From JACJYM01 sp965230495 (GTDB lineage: Bacteria; Bacteroidota; Bacteroidia; Chitinophagales; Saprospiraceae), in assembly GCA_965230495.1 (NCBI GenBank), contig OZ246004.1, forward strand, positions 496,001 through 560,000: a stretch of DNA of 64,000 nt. Reading direction: 5' to 3'. The first letter of the stretch is position 1, and every line of letters starts with the position of its first letter. The position numbers and the translations under genes were made by a program. Positions 1 through 8,803 of this stretch are shown here, in pieces. The notes below the pieces were generated by a model. That model ran no database searches, was not told where the DNA came from, and saw only the letters and a program-made list of their open reading frames with translations.

Positions 1-1
1 A

Positions 2-2809
2 TATGATAATGTAACGGGTAATGCAACAATAGGTTATACGATACATGATTTGCCACAAGATACATCATGGATAGTATATACGGTGACTGATGATTGTGGT
101 AACAGAACACAATGCTTTACTGAGGTATTTGTGACTGATGAAGAGGCACCAAGTGCTGTTTGTGAAGGATTTACAGTTGTTTCATTAGACCAAATTGGTT
201 GGGCAGATGTTTTTGCTACTTCTTTTGATGACCATAGTACGGATAACTGTGGTGTGGATAGCTTTGCAGTAAAAAGGTTATCAACTAATTGTGGATTTAC
301 TTCCGATTTAACTTTTGGTGACAAAGTGAATTTCTGTTGTGATGATGTAAGTGAGGATGAAAACTTCTACATCGATGTAGTTATGAGAGTTTTTGATGCT
401 AGTGGAAATTATAATGATTGTCATGTGAAGATAAAGGTTCTTGATAAGGTAGACCCTGAAATCACATGTCCTGCAGATGCATACTTGGATTGTGGTGATG
501 ATTATACGGATATTACTTTAACTGGAGGTTCTGCCACGGCAACGGATAATTGTTCAGTGACTGTTACATCTCAGCTTTCCGGAAGCTTGGGGAATTGTGG
601 AGAAGGAACCTTTACAAGAAGGTGGACAGCAACAGACAAGCAGGGTAGAACAGATCAATGTACTCAAAGAATTTTTGTAAGAGATACGAATCCATTTGAC
701 GAAAATGACATTAATTGGCCAGGAGATAGAACTATTACCGGTTGTAATCCAGCAGATGCTCATCCTGATTTGATTAATGGATATCCGAGTTATACGAATG
801 ATGATTGTGCGGATATAGCAATATCATATTCTGATCAGGTTTTATATGGAATTAGTGATGCTTGTATCAAGATATTGAGAACCTGGAAGGTTGCTGATTG
901 GTGTAGCTTCGTTGACGAATCAGATTTTTATACTCATGTACAAGTAATCAAGTTGGAAAATAGTGTTAGACCGACTATTACGAGCTCATGCTCGAATGTA
1001 ACTATTCAAAGTAATGATGGATCATGTGAGGGGGATGTTGATTTAACAGTAACAGCCACTGATGACTGTACAGATGCACTTGCATTGAGATATGCATGGA
1101 GTGTAGATGCTGATAATAATGGAACTATTGATTATAGTGGAACAGGAAGTAATGTTTCCGGAACTTACCCTGCTGGTAGCCATAGAGTAACGTTTACGGT
1201 TACTGACGAATGCGGAAACGAAGGTGTTTGTAGTTATATATTTACTATTAGAGATAACAAACCTCCAACACCGATATGTTTAGGTGAAGTAATTTGGGTA
1301 TTAGATGAAGATGGAAATGCAGAAATTTGGGCCAGTGACTTTAACTTAAAGAGCGAAGATACTTGTGATCCAGAAGATGATTTAAGATTTTCTTTCAATG
1401 CTTCAGGTACACAAACTGCTTTAAGTTTTGATTGTTCTGATGTTCCAAACGGTATAGAAGCTGAAATTCCTCTTCAAATGTATGTAATAGATACTGACGG
1501 TAATTCTGAGTTTTGTAATGTACTATTGGTACTTCAGGATTCGGAGAGTACTAACGCTTGTGATGATCAGAATAGTTCTGGTAGAATCGCAGGAAAATTA
1601 GTAACTGCAGATACTGAAACTATACAAAATGTGGATGTGGAACTGATGAATATGGATACCGAAGAAGCCATGATGGAGCAATCTAATGCTGCCGGAGCTT
1701 ATGCTTTTGACAACGTAGATTTTTATGGACAGTATGTGGTTACACCGATTAATGATAATGATCCGTTAAATGGTGTTTCAACTCTTGATATAGTTCTAAT
1801 TCAGAGACATATTCTTGATCTTCAGAGTTTGGATTCTCCTTACAAAGTCTTAGCGGCTGATATAAATAACAGTGGTAGTCTATCTGCTTCGGATTTAGTG
1901 GAGTTGAGAAAGTTAATTCTTGGAATAAATGCTGATTTCGTTGAAAATGATTCGTGGATATTTGTACCAAGACACTATGAGTTTGAAGATCCAATGAATC
2001 CTTACAGTGTTTCTAAAAACTATTATATCAATGAATTTTTATCTGATGACATGGATGTTGATTTCGTAGGTATTAAGATTGGAGATGTTAACTCAAGCGT
2101 CGAAGTTAGTTTAAATAGTAAAGTATCTTCAGAGAATAGAAGCATAAGTTCAATATACTGCGAGAATATTACTTTGAGAAAAGGAGAAAAGAGTTTGATT
2201 CCTGTATATGCTGATTTTGATATGAACATATTTGGTTTACAGTTCAGTTTATCATCTACTAATTTTGATATTATCGGTTTAAAAGAGGGTAGAGTAAATG
2301 TATCTGAAGATAAATACTTCATTTCAGAGGAAGGTATCACAGCAAGTTTGGATATTGCTAAAGGTGTGGATATTGACAGAAATGATGTCTTGTTCTATCT
2401 TGAAGTGGTTTCGGAAAATAGTGTTGATATTAATGATATAGCAATTACTAATACTTTGGAAGCAGAACTATATACAGATACCGGAGTGGATAGGATTGCC
2501 CTTGATGTTAGAAATAGAGATACTATCGTAGAAACAGAGGAGAAGGGAGACTTCTTATTCCAAAATGTTCCTAATCCATTTACCGATAGAACAACTGCAA
2601 GATTCACTTTATCAAGAGACGGAGATGTAGAATTGGCGATTTATGATATATCTGGTAAGCAAGTTTATTTTGTAGAAAACTACTATGTAAAAGGTAGTCA
2701 TACAATTGAGATTTCAAAAGAAATGATGAATTCTAAAACAGGAATTTATTATTTACAATTAAGATCTGGTCAAAAAACTTCTGTTAAGAAGATGATCATG
2801 ATCGAATAG
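2..2809 (+). CDS. Giant secreted adhesin-like protein with HYR-like repeats, dockerin and T9SS sorting domain (5' partial)
   Basis: The frame is open from base 2, so the true start lies left of the window. From the N-terminal side there are five to six HYR/Ig-like repeats of about 80-110 residues, rich in paired cysteines and in 'DNCG', 'TDDCG' and 'TATDKQG' type turns (about bases 2-1550). A small carboxypeptidase-regulatory-like fold follows (about 1580-1740). A dockerin-type Ca-binding pair comes next (about 1765-1950, 'LNGVSTLDIVLIQRHIL' and 'DINNSGSLSASDLVELRK'). Then there is a cohesin-like beta domain (about 2155-2480). A type A T9SS sorting domain ends the protein ('NVPNPFTDRTTARF' to 'KKMIMIE', about 2560-2806). 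The protein should be exported through T9SS and attached to or released from the cell surface, probably for adhesion. The dockerin and sorting-domain calls are firm. The cohesin-like call is an inference from fold-like sequence. Confidence 0.85.
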   Translation, partial: YDNVTGNATIGYTIHDLPQDTSWIVYTVTDDCGNRTQCFTEVFVTDEEAPSAVCEGFTVVSLDQIGWADVFATSFDDHSTDNCGVDSFAVKRLSTNCGFTSDLTFGDKVNFCCDDVSEDENFYIDVVMRVFDASGNYNDCHVKIKVLDKVDPEITCPADAYLDCGDDYTDITLTGGSATATDNCSVTVTSQLSGSLGNCGEGTFTRRWTATDKQGRTDQCTQRIFVRDTNPFDENDINWPGDRTITGCNPADAHPDLINGYPSYTNDDCADIAISYSDQVLYGISDACIKILRTWKVADWCSFVDESDFYTHVQVIKLENSVRPTITSSCSNVTIQSNDGSCEGDVDLTVTATDDCTDALALRYAWSVDADNNGTIDYSGTGSNVSGTYPAGSHRVTFTVTDECGNEGVCSYIFTIRDNKPPTPICLGEVIWVLDEDGNAEIWASDFNLKSEDTCDPEDDLRFSFNASGTQTALSFDCSDVPNGIEAEIPLQMYVIDTDGNSEFCNVLLVLQDSESTNACDDQNSSGRIAGKLVTADTETIQNVDVELMNMDTEEAMMEQSNAAGAYAFDNVDFYGQYVVTPINDNDPLNGVSTLDIVLIQRHILDLQSLDSPYKVLAADINNSGSLSASDLVELRKLILGINADFVENDSWIFVPRHYEFEDPMNPYSVSKNYYINEFLSDDMDVDFVGIKIGDVNSSVEVSLNSKVSSENRSISSIYCENITLRKGEKSLIPVYADFDMNIFGLQFSLSSTNFDIIGLKEGRVNVSEDKYFISEEGITASLDIAKGVDIDRNDVLFYLEVVSENSVDINDIAITNTLEAELYTDTGVDRIALDVRNRDTIVETEEKGDFLFQNVPNPFTDRTTARFTLSRDGDVELAIYDISGKQVYFVENYYVKGSHTIEISKEMMNSKTGIYYLQLRSGQKTSVKKMIMIE

Positions 2810-2833
2810 TGTGTTCTAAAAGATTCTGGGATG

Positions 2834-2869
2834 ACCGGATGTATCTAACCGATGCATCCGGTTTTTTTT
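2834..2869 (+). terminator. Rho-independent terminator of the adhesin gene
   Basis: An 11-bp stem (2834-2844 with 2852-2862, containing one G:T pair) with a 7-base loop is followed by seven T residues. It begins 25 bases after the adhesin stop codon. Only the plus-strand side has a strong T run, so it serves the adhesin gene, although the convergent gpsA ends close by. Confidence 0.85.
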
Positions 2870-2879
2870 AGAAAAGAAT

Positions 2880-3920
2880 TTACATAAAATCAACATCTAT
2901 AGCAGAAGAATTGCTCATCAAGAACAGAATGGCCTTATCAATGCTGTATCCTTCAAATATTGTTTTGTACAACATTCTAACAATGTTTAACTGCAGTTTA
3001 TTAGATTCTGCTAGGTGGTAGATGATTTTTAAGGTCATTATTCCTTCCGTGGTGGAAGCGGTCGTTTTCATAATTGATTCATAGTTTTCGCCAGAACCCA
3101 GTCTATAGCCGAAGCTATAATTTCTACTTAATGGGCTAGTAGCAGTGGCAATTAAATCACCAATGCCTGAAGTGCCAAGAAATGCTTCGCCACTAATACC
3201 TAAGGAATTACCAAAGTGTATCATTTCGTTTAAACCTCTAGTGATTAGTAAAGCTTCAATATTTTTTCCTAATTCTTTACCACCTAGAATCCCACTTGCA
3301 ATAGCAATTATATTTTTGAAAGCTCCAGCCAATTCAGCCCCTCGAAGGTCATTGGAATGAAAGGCGAAAAAATATGGGCAGCTTAGGTATTTCTGGCCCA
3401 AATGTACCACTTCATCGAATTCTGAAGCAACTACTGCAGCAGCAGGTTTTTTAAGCATGATTTCTTTCGATAGGTTAGGGCCTGAAAGACAACCTATCCT
3501 TATAACACTGGTCTCTTGACGTATGACATCTGACATAGAGCATACATCTTTTGCACTATAGTTACCACTTTCAAAATCTTCAGGCCTAATATTGTTAATG
3601 TCTAAGCCCTTTGTAGCATGAATTAAAATATGCTTTGAAGTAAGCAGATGATTAACCCCTTTCATCAGTTGCCTGAAGTTTTGAGAAGGAACAACCGGAA
3701 AAATAATTCTACAATTAGAACATATTTGTTCTATATCATTAGTAGCTATTATATTGTTACTAAGGTTATGTCCAAAAAGATTATGCTTGGTATTAATTGT
3801 ATTTACTACTTCGGTTCTCCGACTATAAAGTAGGACCTTACAATTGTTGGCCAAGATACTTGCGACAGCAGTACCAAATCGGCCGGAACCCAGAACACCT
3901 ATGGTCTCTTGTGTTTTCAA
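2880..3920 (-). CDS. gpsA: NAD(P)H-dependent glycerol-3-phosphate dehydrogenase
   Basis: This cytosolic enzyme reduces dihydroxyacetone phosphate to sn-glycerol 3-phosphate, the backbone for phospholipid synthesis. The N-terminal Rossmann motif 'GVLGSGRFGTAV' sits at residues 8-19. 'HATKGLD', 'SGPNLSKEI' and 'ELAGAFKNIIAIASGI' (with the catalytic lysine) are the family signatures, and the C-terminal helical domain holds 'LGTSGIGDLIATATSPLSRN'. At 346 residues it is of normal length. It starts 8 bases after the yidC stop codon, so the two are probably one transcript making membrane protein insertase and lipid precursor together. Nothing in the sequence suggests loss of function. Confidence 0.95.
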   Translation of the reverse strand: MKTQETIGVLGSGRFGTAVASILANNCKVLLYSRRTEVVNTINTKHNLFGHNLSNNIIATNDIEQICSNCRIIFPVVPSQNFRQLMKGVNHLLTSKHILIHATKGLDINNIRPEDFESGNYSAKDVCSMSDVIRQETSVIRIGCLSGPNLSKEIMLKKPAAAVVASEFDEVVHLGQKYLSCPYFFAFHSNDLRGAELAGAFKNIIAIASGILGGKELGKNIEALLITRGLNEMIHFGNSLGISGEAFLGTSGIGDLIATATSPLSRNYSFGYRLGSGENYESIMKTTASTTEGIMTLKIIYHLAESNKLQLNIVRMLYKTIFEGYSIDKAILFLMSNSSAIDVDFM

Positions 3921-3928
3921 GTTGTTGA

Positions 3929-5794
3929 TTACTTGCCTTTTTTCTTTTGCTGTTGTAGCTTTTGCTGTTGCTTCATGGCCTCCTCTAAACGTGTGGCAAA
4001 AGTTGATTTCTTTTTGGGCTTGGCTTTCTGTTTTTCGAGTTCTGCCCTTATCTTATCTTCATCAAAAATAAATTTCTTGGTGATTATTGTTTGGGTTACA
4101 TTAATTACATTGTTGAATAACATATAACACGTCAAACCTGAAGCATAACTATTGAAAAATCCTAAAAACATAACCGGCATAAAATATTGCATATATTTCA
4201 TAGCGGGATTAGCAGACATATCCATTGCCTGACTATTATAATATGTATAGACTATAGTTGAAATAGCCCATAGAATTGTGAAAAGACTCAGGTGACTACC
4301 CATAAAAGGAATTTCAAACGGTAGATAAGTAAGTACATCGTATGAAGAAAGGTCATTAGCCCATAAGAATGCTTCTTGCCTAAAGGTAATAGAGGCCGGG
4401 AAGAACCTGAAAAGAGCATACCAAATAGGCATTTGAACAATCATTGGGAGACATCCTCCAAAGGGACTTGCTCCATATTCTCGGTATAACTTCATGGTTT
4501 CCATTGAAGTTTTCTGAGCATCATCCTTATTTTTTTCTTTGATTTTGGCAATTTCTGGCTTTAATGCGGACATTTTGGCTTGAGAATGTAGCATTTTATA
4601 TAGCAAAGGGTAGAGCAACATTTTGATGATAAAAATTAACAAAATGATTACAATTCCTTTACTACTTATAAATTTAGAAAGGAAGTTGAAAAAGGGCCTT
4701 ATCACATGTCTGTTAATAGTGCCAAAAATACTGTTGCCAAAAGGTATAATATTTTCAAGACTCACTCCATAGCCTTTTAAAAGGCCATAGTCGTTTGGAC
4801 CAATATATAATGCCATTTCAAACTCATTCGAGTTATTGATGTCTAGGTCAAAATTAGATTTAAGTATTTTAAGGGCGTTATCAGTATCTAGATCAGTCAT
4901 TTTAGTTTCCAACTTAGCATTAGAAAATGCTCCATTTTTTGGTATTAGCGAGGTGTTGAAAAACTGATTAGAAAATGATATCCAATCTAACGTATTCGAC
5001 TCAAAATCTTCATTAGCATCAGAAGCACATGAGCAGTAGTCAGGATTTTCATTATTCTCTTTATAATAAATAGTAGAGTATCGTTGTTCAAACTGATCAT
5101 TCTTTTCTAATCTATTCAAATGGTTTTCAATGTAGAAATTCATCTTTCCATCATTGAAAAGCTGGGATGGGCTGTTGGACCAAATTTTGTAATCTACATG
5201 GTAGGAATTAGGCTTCAAAGAATATTTCTGTTTTAAATATATACCATTAGAATTTTCGGCGGTATAAGTGATGGAATTGTTCGATTTATCCACTGAAAAA
5301 AACAGCTCACTTGATTTTATTGTATTATTACCAATTCCCGTTTTAATGTCAAATTGCCATCTGTTACTATCATTGTTTAGGAGGTATAGCTGATCTCTAC
5401 TTTCTTTATGGTCTTCACTTTCATTAATAACATAATACCCTTTTAGCTCAGCTTGGTTAATTCGACCTCCTTTATTACTAAAAGTTAATTTAATGAGATC
5501 ATTTTCTAGAACATCATGCTTGTCCGAAGCACTTGCAAGGTGATCAAATTGACCATATTTAGATTTAATTAGTAACTGCTGTTCTGCATCATTTGGAATA
5601 CTGGTGTTGGTATTGTTATTATGATCTTTAACTTCTTCCTTTTCCAACTTTGTTACCTCTGCTTCAACACGGGCTATAGAGTCTTGAATAAACTTTTGTC
5701 TTTCCAACTCCTCTTTGGATGGGCTAGACATCATAGTCCATATCATCAATGTAGCAAAAATGAGTATAAAACCTATGACCTGATTTCGTTCCAT
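3929..5794 (-). CDS. yidC: Membrane protein insertase YidC/Oxa1 family
   Basis: YidC inserts and folds inner-membrane proteins, alone or with the Sec translocon. The 621-residue protein has an N-terminal membrane anchor (residues 6-22) and a linker rich in charged residues. The large periplasmic beta domain typical of Gram-negative YidC covers about 85-340. The conserved insertase core lies at about 368-580, with 'GGCLPMIVQMPIWYALF' and 'MKYMQYFMPVMF' as landmarks. The tail is very basic and Gln-rich ('KQQQKLQQQKKKGK'), which fits ribosome contact. It is the first gene of a yidC-gpsA pair. A TACCTTTG -7 element lies 29 bases upstream of the start. Confidence 0.96.
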   Translation of the reverse strand: MERNQVIGFILIFATLMIWTMMSSPSKEELERQKFIQDSIARVEAEVTKLEKEEVKDHNNNTNTSIPNDAEQQLLIKSKYGQFDHLASASDKHDVLENDLIKLTFSNKGGRINQAELKGYYVINESEDHKESRDQLYLLNNDSNRWQFDIKTGIGNNTIKSSELFFSVDKSNNSITYTAENSNGIYLKQKYSLKPNSYHVDYKIWSNSPSQLFNDGKMNFYIENHLNRLEKNDQFEQRYSTIYYKENNENPDYCSCASDANEDFESNTLDWISFSNQFFNTSLIPKNGAFSNAKLETKMTDLDTDNALKILKSNFDLDINNSNEFEMALYIGPNDYGLLKGYGVSLENIIPFGNSIFGTINRHVIRPFFNFLSKFISSKGIVIILLIFIIKMLLYPLLYKMLHSQAKMSALKPEIAKIKEKNKDDAQKTSMETMKLYREYGASPFGGCLPMIVQMPIWYALFRFFPASITFRQEAFLWANDLSSYDVLTYLPFEIPFMGSHLSLFTILWAISTIVYTYYNSQAMDMSANPAMKYMQYFMPVMFLGFFNSYASGLTCYMLFNNVINVTQTIITKKFIFDEDKIRAELEKQKAKPKKKSTFATRLEEAMKQQQKLQQQKKKGK

Positions 5795-5822
5795 GGATTC
5801 TTAAATTTTAAAAAAAGTGACA

Positions 5823-5830
5823 CAAAGGTA
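5823..5830 (-). promoter_or_regulatory. Probable -7 element of the yidC-gpsA promoter
   Basis: On the minus strand these bases read TACCTTTG, an exact match to the Bacteroidota TAnnTTTG -7 consensus, 29 bases before the yidC start. There is no good TTTG at the -33 position, so the call rests on the -7 box and its placement. Confidence 0.5.
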
Positions 5831-5971
5831 ATTAACTATGTGATAATACTGGATATGCTATGATCTACGAATTTAGAGACATTGATATTAATACCAATAA
5901 ATGTGATCAAAAACCTATAAAAATAAGGTGTTTGTGTTGAGGATACACTAATTAAAAATTTGATATTAAGA

Positions 5972-6001
5972 TTTTTTATATTCAAAAAACAACTATATTT
6001 G
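5972..6001 (+). promoter_or_regulatory. Probable sigma-A promoter of the barrel gene at 6049
   Basis: TATATTTG at 5994-6001 matches the TAnnTTTG -7 consensus. A TTTT tract 18 bases upstream (5972-5975) is one base from the TTTG -33 element. Transcription would start near 6008, leaving a leader of about 40 bases. The upstream intergenic region is shared with the divergent yidC promoter. Confidence 0.5.
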
Positions 6002-6048
6002 AATCTGTAATTTAATTATCTAACCATTAATATTAAAAATTGAAAATC

Positions 6049-6600
6049 ATGAAAAAACTATTATTTTCTTTCTTATTAATTGCAGGTTTTGCAATTTCTT
6101 CTGAAGCTCAAATTGGTATTAGAGCTGGACTAAATATTTCAAAGTTTGTATATGATGGGGATGGACTAAATCTTTCAGCAGATTCAAGAGTTGGATTTCA
6201 TATTGGAGTGGTTAAGGATTTTGTTGTAAGCGAGAAGCTAGGTTTTCGTCCTGGAGTTTTGTACTCCATTAAAGGAGCCAAGTCTAATGATAATACATCC
6301 AATTTTCAATATCTGGAAATACCACTTGATTTTGTTTATAAAATAGGAGAAGAAAGTGGCTTTAGTCTGACAGCAGGCCCATATGTGGGAATTTTGATGA
6401 GTGCCAAGGTGGAAGATATGGATGTTAAAGACAATGCCGAGTCCACAGATTTTGGAATTAATTTTGGTTTAGGCTATGATCTAAATCAAATAACTTTAGG
6501 TGTTCAATATGGATTTGGACTGTCAAATATTGATCAGACGGTTGATGAAGGGTCGGTTAAAAATACGAACATATCTATTTACGGTATTTATAACCTGTAA
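6049..6600 (+). CDS. Small outer-membrane beta-barrel protein (PorT/OMP_b-brl family)
   Basis: I place the start at the ATG at 6049 and not at the in-frame TTG at 6040, because it gives a clean signal peptide ('MKKLLFSFLLIAGFAISSEA', cleaved before QIGIR). The 183-residue precursor matches the Bacteroidota outer membrane beta-barrel domain family: an N-terminal 'IGIRAGLNISKF', alternating hydrophobic strands separated by short turns, 'LEIPLDFVYK' in the middle, 'GINFGLGYDL' near the end and a final strand. An eight-stranded barrel is likely. No specific ligand or T9SS role can be assigned. It is monocistronic, with its own promoter and terminator. Confidence 0.8.
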   Translation: MKKLLFSFLLIAGFAISSEAQIGIRAGLNISKFVYDGDGLNLSADSRVGFHIGVVKDFVVSEKLGFRPGVLYSIKGAKSNDNTSNFQYLEIPLDFVYKIGEESGFSLTAGPYVGILMSAKVEDMDVKDNAESTDFGINFGLGYDLNQITLGVQYGFGLSNIDQTVDEGSVKNTNISIYGIYNL

Positions 6601-6629
6601 AATTCTTACTGAAATATTAGAAAATATGT

Positions 6630-6666
6630 GGAGGTCATTTATTCAATGACCTCCATTTTTATTTTT
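6630..6666 (+). terminator. Rho-independent terminator after the barrel gene
   Basis: A perfect 9-bp stem (GGAGGTCAT at 6630-6638 with ATGACCTCC at 6646-6654) and a 7-base loop are followed by a T-rich run (ATTTTTATTTTT). It closes the barrel transcript and separates it from the operon that begins at 6690. Confidence 0.9.
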
Positions 6667-6689
6667 CAGGAAAACTTAATTTAGAAGCA

Positions 6690-6962
6690 ATGATTTTTAT
6701 TTTTTTTCTAATCTTTTTAATCATCCAGTTTTTTATTAGGTTGAGAATAGTGAAGGCATACGAAAAACTAAAAAGTAAAAAAGTGCAATTTGATCTGAGA
6801 AAAATATTGTCTTCTACTGAGGAAAAGCAAAAAATATTGCGAAATTATCCTGAAAGTAAGGAAGAGATTAACACATTTATAAATTACCTTCGTTATTCTA
6901 TTGGATTAGTAGTTGTTTTACTGATAATTGTAATTATTTCTCTAGTCAATTATTATTTGTAA
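6690..6962 (+). CDS. Small hypothetical membrane protein, two predicted helices
   Basis: A 90-residue protein with a hydrophobic N-terminal segment (residues 2-16), a basic, charged middle ('KAYEKLKSKKVQF', 'STEEKQKILRNYPESKEE') and a second hydrophobic helix (about 69-88). Both termini are therefore anchored in the inner membrane with a cytoplasmic or periplasmic loop of about 50 residues. I do not recognise the family. It ends 12 bases before the oxidoreductase gene, so it is probably the first gene of that operon. No stronger start is available than the ATG at 6690. Confidence 0.6.
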   Translation: MIFIFFLIFLIIQFFIRLRIVKAYEKLKSKKVQFDLRKILSSTEEKQKILRNYPESKEEINTFINYLRYSIGLVVVLLIIVIISLVNYYL

Positions 6963-6974
6963 TAATCAATTTCA

Positions 6975-7958
6975 ATGTTAAAAATCGGTTTGGTTGGTCT
7001 GGGACATTTGGGAAAAATACATCTCAAATGTTTAAAAAATACTCCTTTTGAAATAGGAGGAATATATGACACGGATTTAAAGTTAGCCCAACAACTTTCA
7101 GAAGCTCATCAAGTTCCTTCTTTCGAAAATATAGAATCGCTATTAGAAAATGTGGATGCTTTGGATATTGTTACTCCCACAAATACACACTATTCTTTAG
7201 CAAAAGAAGGTTTGTTGCAAAATAAGCATATATTCATTGAAAAGCCTGTTACCCAAAGAGTTGAAGAAGCTGAAGAATTGCTGATGATAAGTACTGAGAA
7301 GGATAGGGTAATACAGGTAGGGCATGTAGAAAGATATAATCCAGCCTTTTTAGCTGCACGAAATAAATTCAAAAATCCTAAGTTTATAGAAGGGCATAGA
7401 CTAGCTATGTACAATTCACGTGGTACCGATGTATCGGTAGTTTTAGATCTTATGATTCATGACATTGATTTGGTACTTTCATTAGTAAATGATGAAGTAA
7501 GGGATATAAGAACTAATGCAGTAAAAATACTAAGTGAAACAGCAGACATTTGTAATGCCCGTATAGAATTTGAAAACGGATGTGTAGCAAATCTTACTGC
7601 AAGTAGGATAAGTATGAAAAATATGAGAAAACTCAGATTGTTTAGTAGCGATTCCTACGTAAGCATTGATTTTTTAGAAAAGGAATCCCAAATAATCAAG
7701 ATGGAGAATGCGGGCAATGAAGAAGAGGGATTCATAATAGATACTCCTAAAGGGAAAAAGAAAATTTTAGTCGAAACACCTGCTGTTCAACCGAATAATG
7801 CTATCGAATCTGAACTAACTGATTTCTATTATAGTATATCAGAAAATAAGGAAGTGGAAGTCAGTATAAAAGATGGCTTAAAAGCTCTTGAATTGGCTAA
7901 TCTAATTGAGAAAAATAATAAAGAACAATATTTACGATTTAATGAACTCATTTCATAA
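6975..7958 (+). CDS. Gfo/Idh/MocA family NAD(P)-dependent oxidoreductase
   Basis: The N-terminal Rossmann fold starts 'LKIGLVGLGHLGKIHLKCL'. 'LDIVTPTNTHYSLAKEGL' and the family motif 'KHIFIEKPVT' (with the EKP lysine, about residues 88-97) follow. The C-terminal substrate domain carries 'VGHVERYNPAF' and 'DLMIHDIDLVLSL', whose histidine is the usual catalytic position. Length (327) is normal. Such enzymes oxidise or reduce sugars, inositols and related compounds. The neighbouring sugar transferase makes a nucleotide-sugar or glycan-modifying role possible, but the substrate cannot be read from the sequence. The gene overlaps the next by 17 bases. Confidence 0.85.
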   Translation: MLKIGLVGLGHLGKIHLKCLKNTPFEIGGIYDTDLKLAQQLSEAHQVPSFENIESLLENVDALDIVTPTNTHYSLAKEGLLQNKHIFIEKPVTQRVEEAEELLMISTEKDRVIQVGHVERYNPAFLAARNKFKNPKFIEGHRLAMYNSRGTDVSVVLDLMIHDIDLVLSLVNDEVRDIRTNAVKILSETADICNARIEFENGCVANLTASRISMKNMRKLRLFSSDSYVSIDFLEKESQIIKMENAGNEEEGFIIDTPKGKKKILVETPAVQPNNAIESELTDFYYSISENKEVEVSIKDGLKALELANLIEKNNKEQYLRFNELIS

Positions 7959-8799
7959 ACTTATTTGGCTGGCATTATTGTTTCTGTCTTCATGCAAGTT
8001 GTTTGATAGTGAAGATATAGTACCTGCATATATTGAAATTAATGATTTTGATTTTGAAATTACCAATAATGAACAAGGACTTCCTGTTATAAAGGTGGAA
8101 GAAGTATTTGTTTTTATTGATAAACAGTCTATTGGAGTATATCCTCTTCCAGCAAAAATTCCGGTTATAACAACGGGATCAGAACAGACGGTATTTATTG
8201 GGGCAGCTGTACATCAATCTGGGCGGCAGTCGAGTTCTGTAGAATATCCCTTCTTTGAAAGATTTGAATGGGTAAAATTGATGGAGCCGGAAGAAACATA
8301 TGAGATTAAGCCGAAATTTACTTATAAAACTGATACCAAGTTTGATTTTGTCGAAGGCTTTGAGGAAGGGAATATTTTGGTTAAGGACAGGGATGGTAAT
8401 CAAAACACATCTTTGGAGATAGTGAATGGAGGAAATCAAAGCAATAAATCTGGTCGACTTAGAGTGACACCTGATTTTGCTGAGAATGCCGTATCTACGG
8501 GTCTTAATTTTTTTAGAAGTGACAATGCTGGTGGAAGTACATACCTTGAGTTCGATTATAGAAATGATGTAGAACTTTCTGTTGGTATCGTCACTGCCGA
8601 TGACAATAGAGAGACTGAGACACCCTTAATTGTTCTCAAGCCTAGAGAAGAGTGGAATAGATTGTATTTGGACATTACGTTATTAGCTACATCTCCGGAA
8701 ATTAATTCCTATACAGTATTCTTTAGATTATTACATGATGGATCGGACACAGAAGATCAGTCCGCATGGATTGACAATATAAAGTTGGTTCATTTCTAG
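7942..8799 (+). CDS. Hypothetical lipoprotein
   Basis: The ATG at 7942, inside the end of the oxidoreductase gene, gives a lipoprotein signal ('MNSFHKLIWLALLFLSSC', lipobox cysteine at residue 18). The upstream in-frame TTG at 7906 would bury it. The mature protein has an N-terminal region ending about 'EETYEIKPKFTYKTDTKFDFVEGF'. The C-terminal half looks like a galactose-binding or carbohydrate-binding jelly roll ('STYLEFDYRND' and the closing 'SAWIDNIKLVHF'). It is probably anchored at the outer or inner membrane and co-transcribed with the surface-polysaccharide gene that follows 4 bases later. The domain call is by pattern only. Confidence 0.7.
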   Translation: MNSFHKLIWLALLFLSSCKLFDSEDIVPAYIEINDFDFEITNNEQGLPVIKVEEVFVFIDKQSIGVYPLPAKIPVITTGSEQTVFIGAAVHQSGRQSSSVEYPFFERFEWVKLMEPEETYEIKPKFTYKTDTKFDFVEGFEEGNILVKDRDGNQNTSLEIVNGGNQSNKSGRLRVTPDFAENAVSTGLNFFRSDNAGGSTYLEFDYRNDVELSVGIVTADDNRETETPLIVLKPREEWNRLYLDITLLATSPEINSYTVFFRLLHDGSDTEDQSAWIDNIKLVHF

Positions 8800-8803
8800 T
8801 CTT

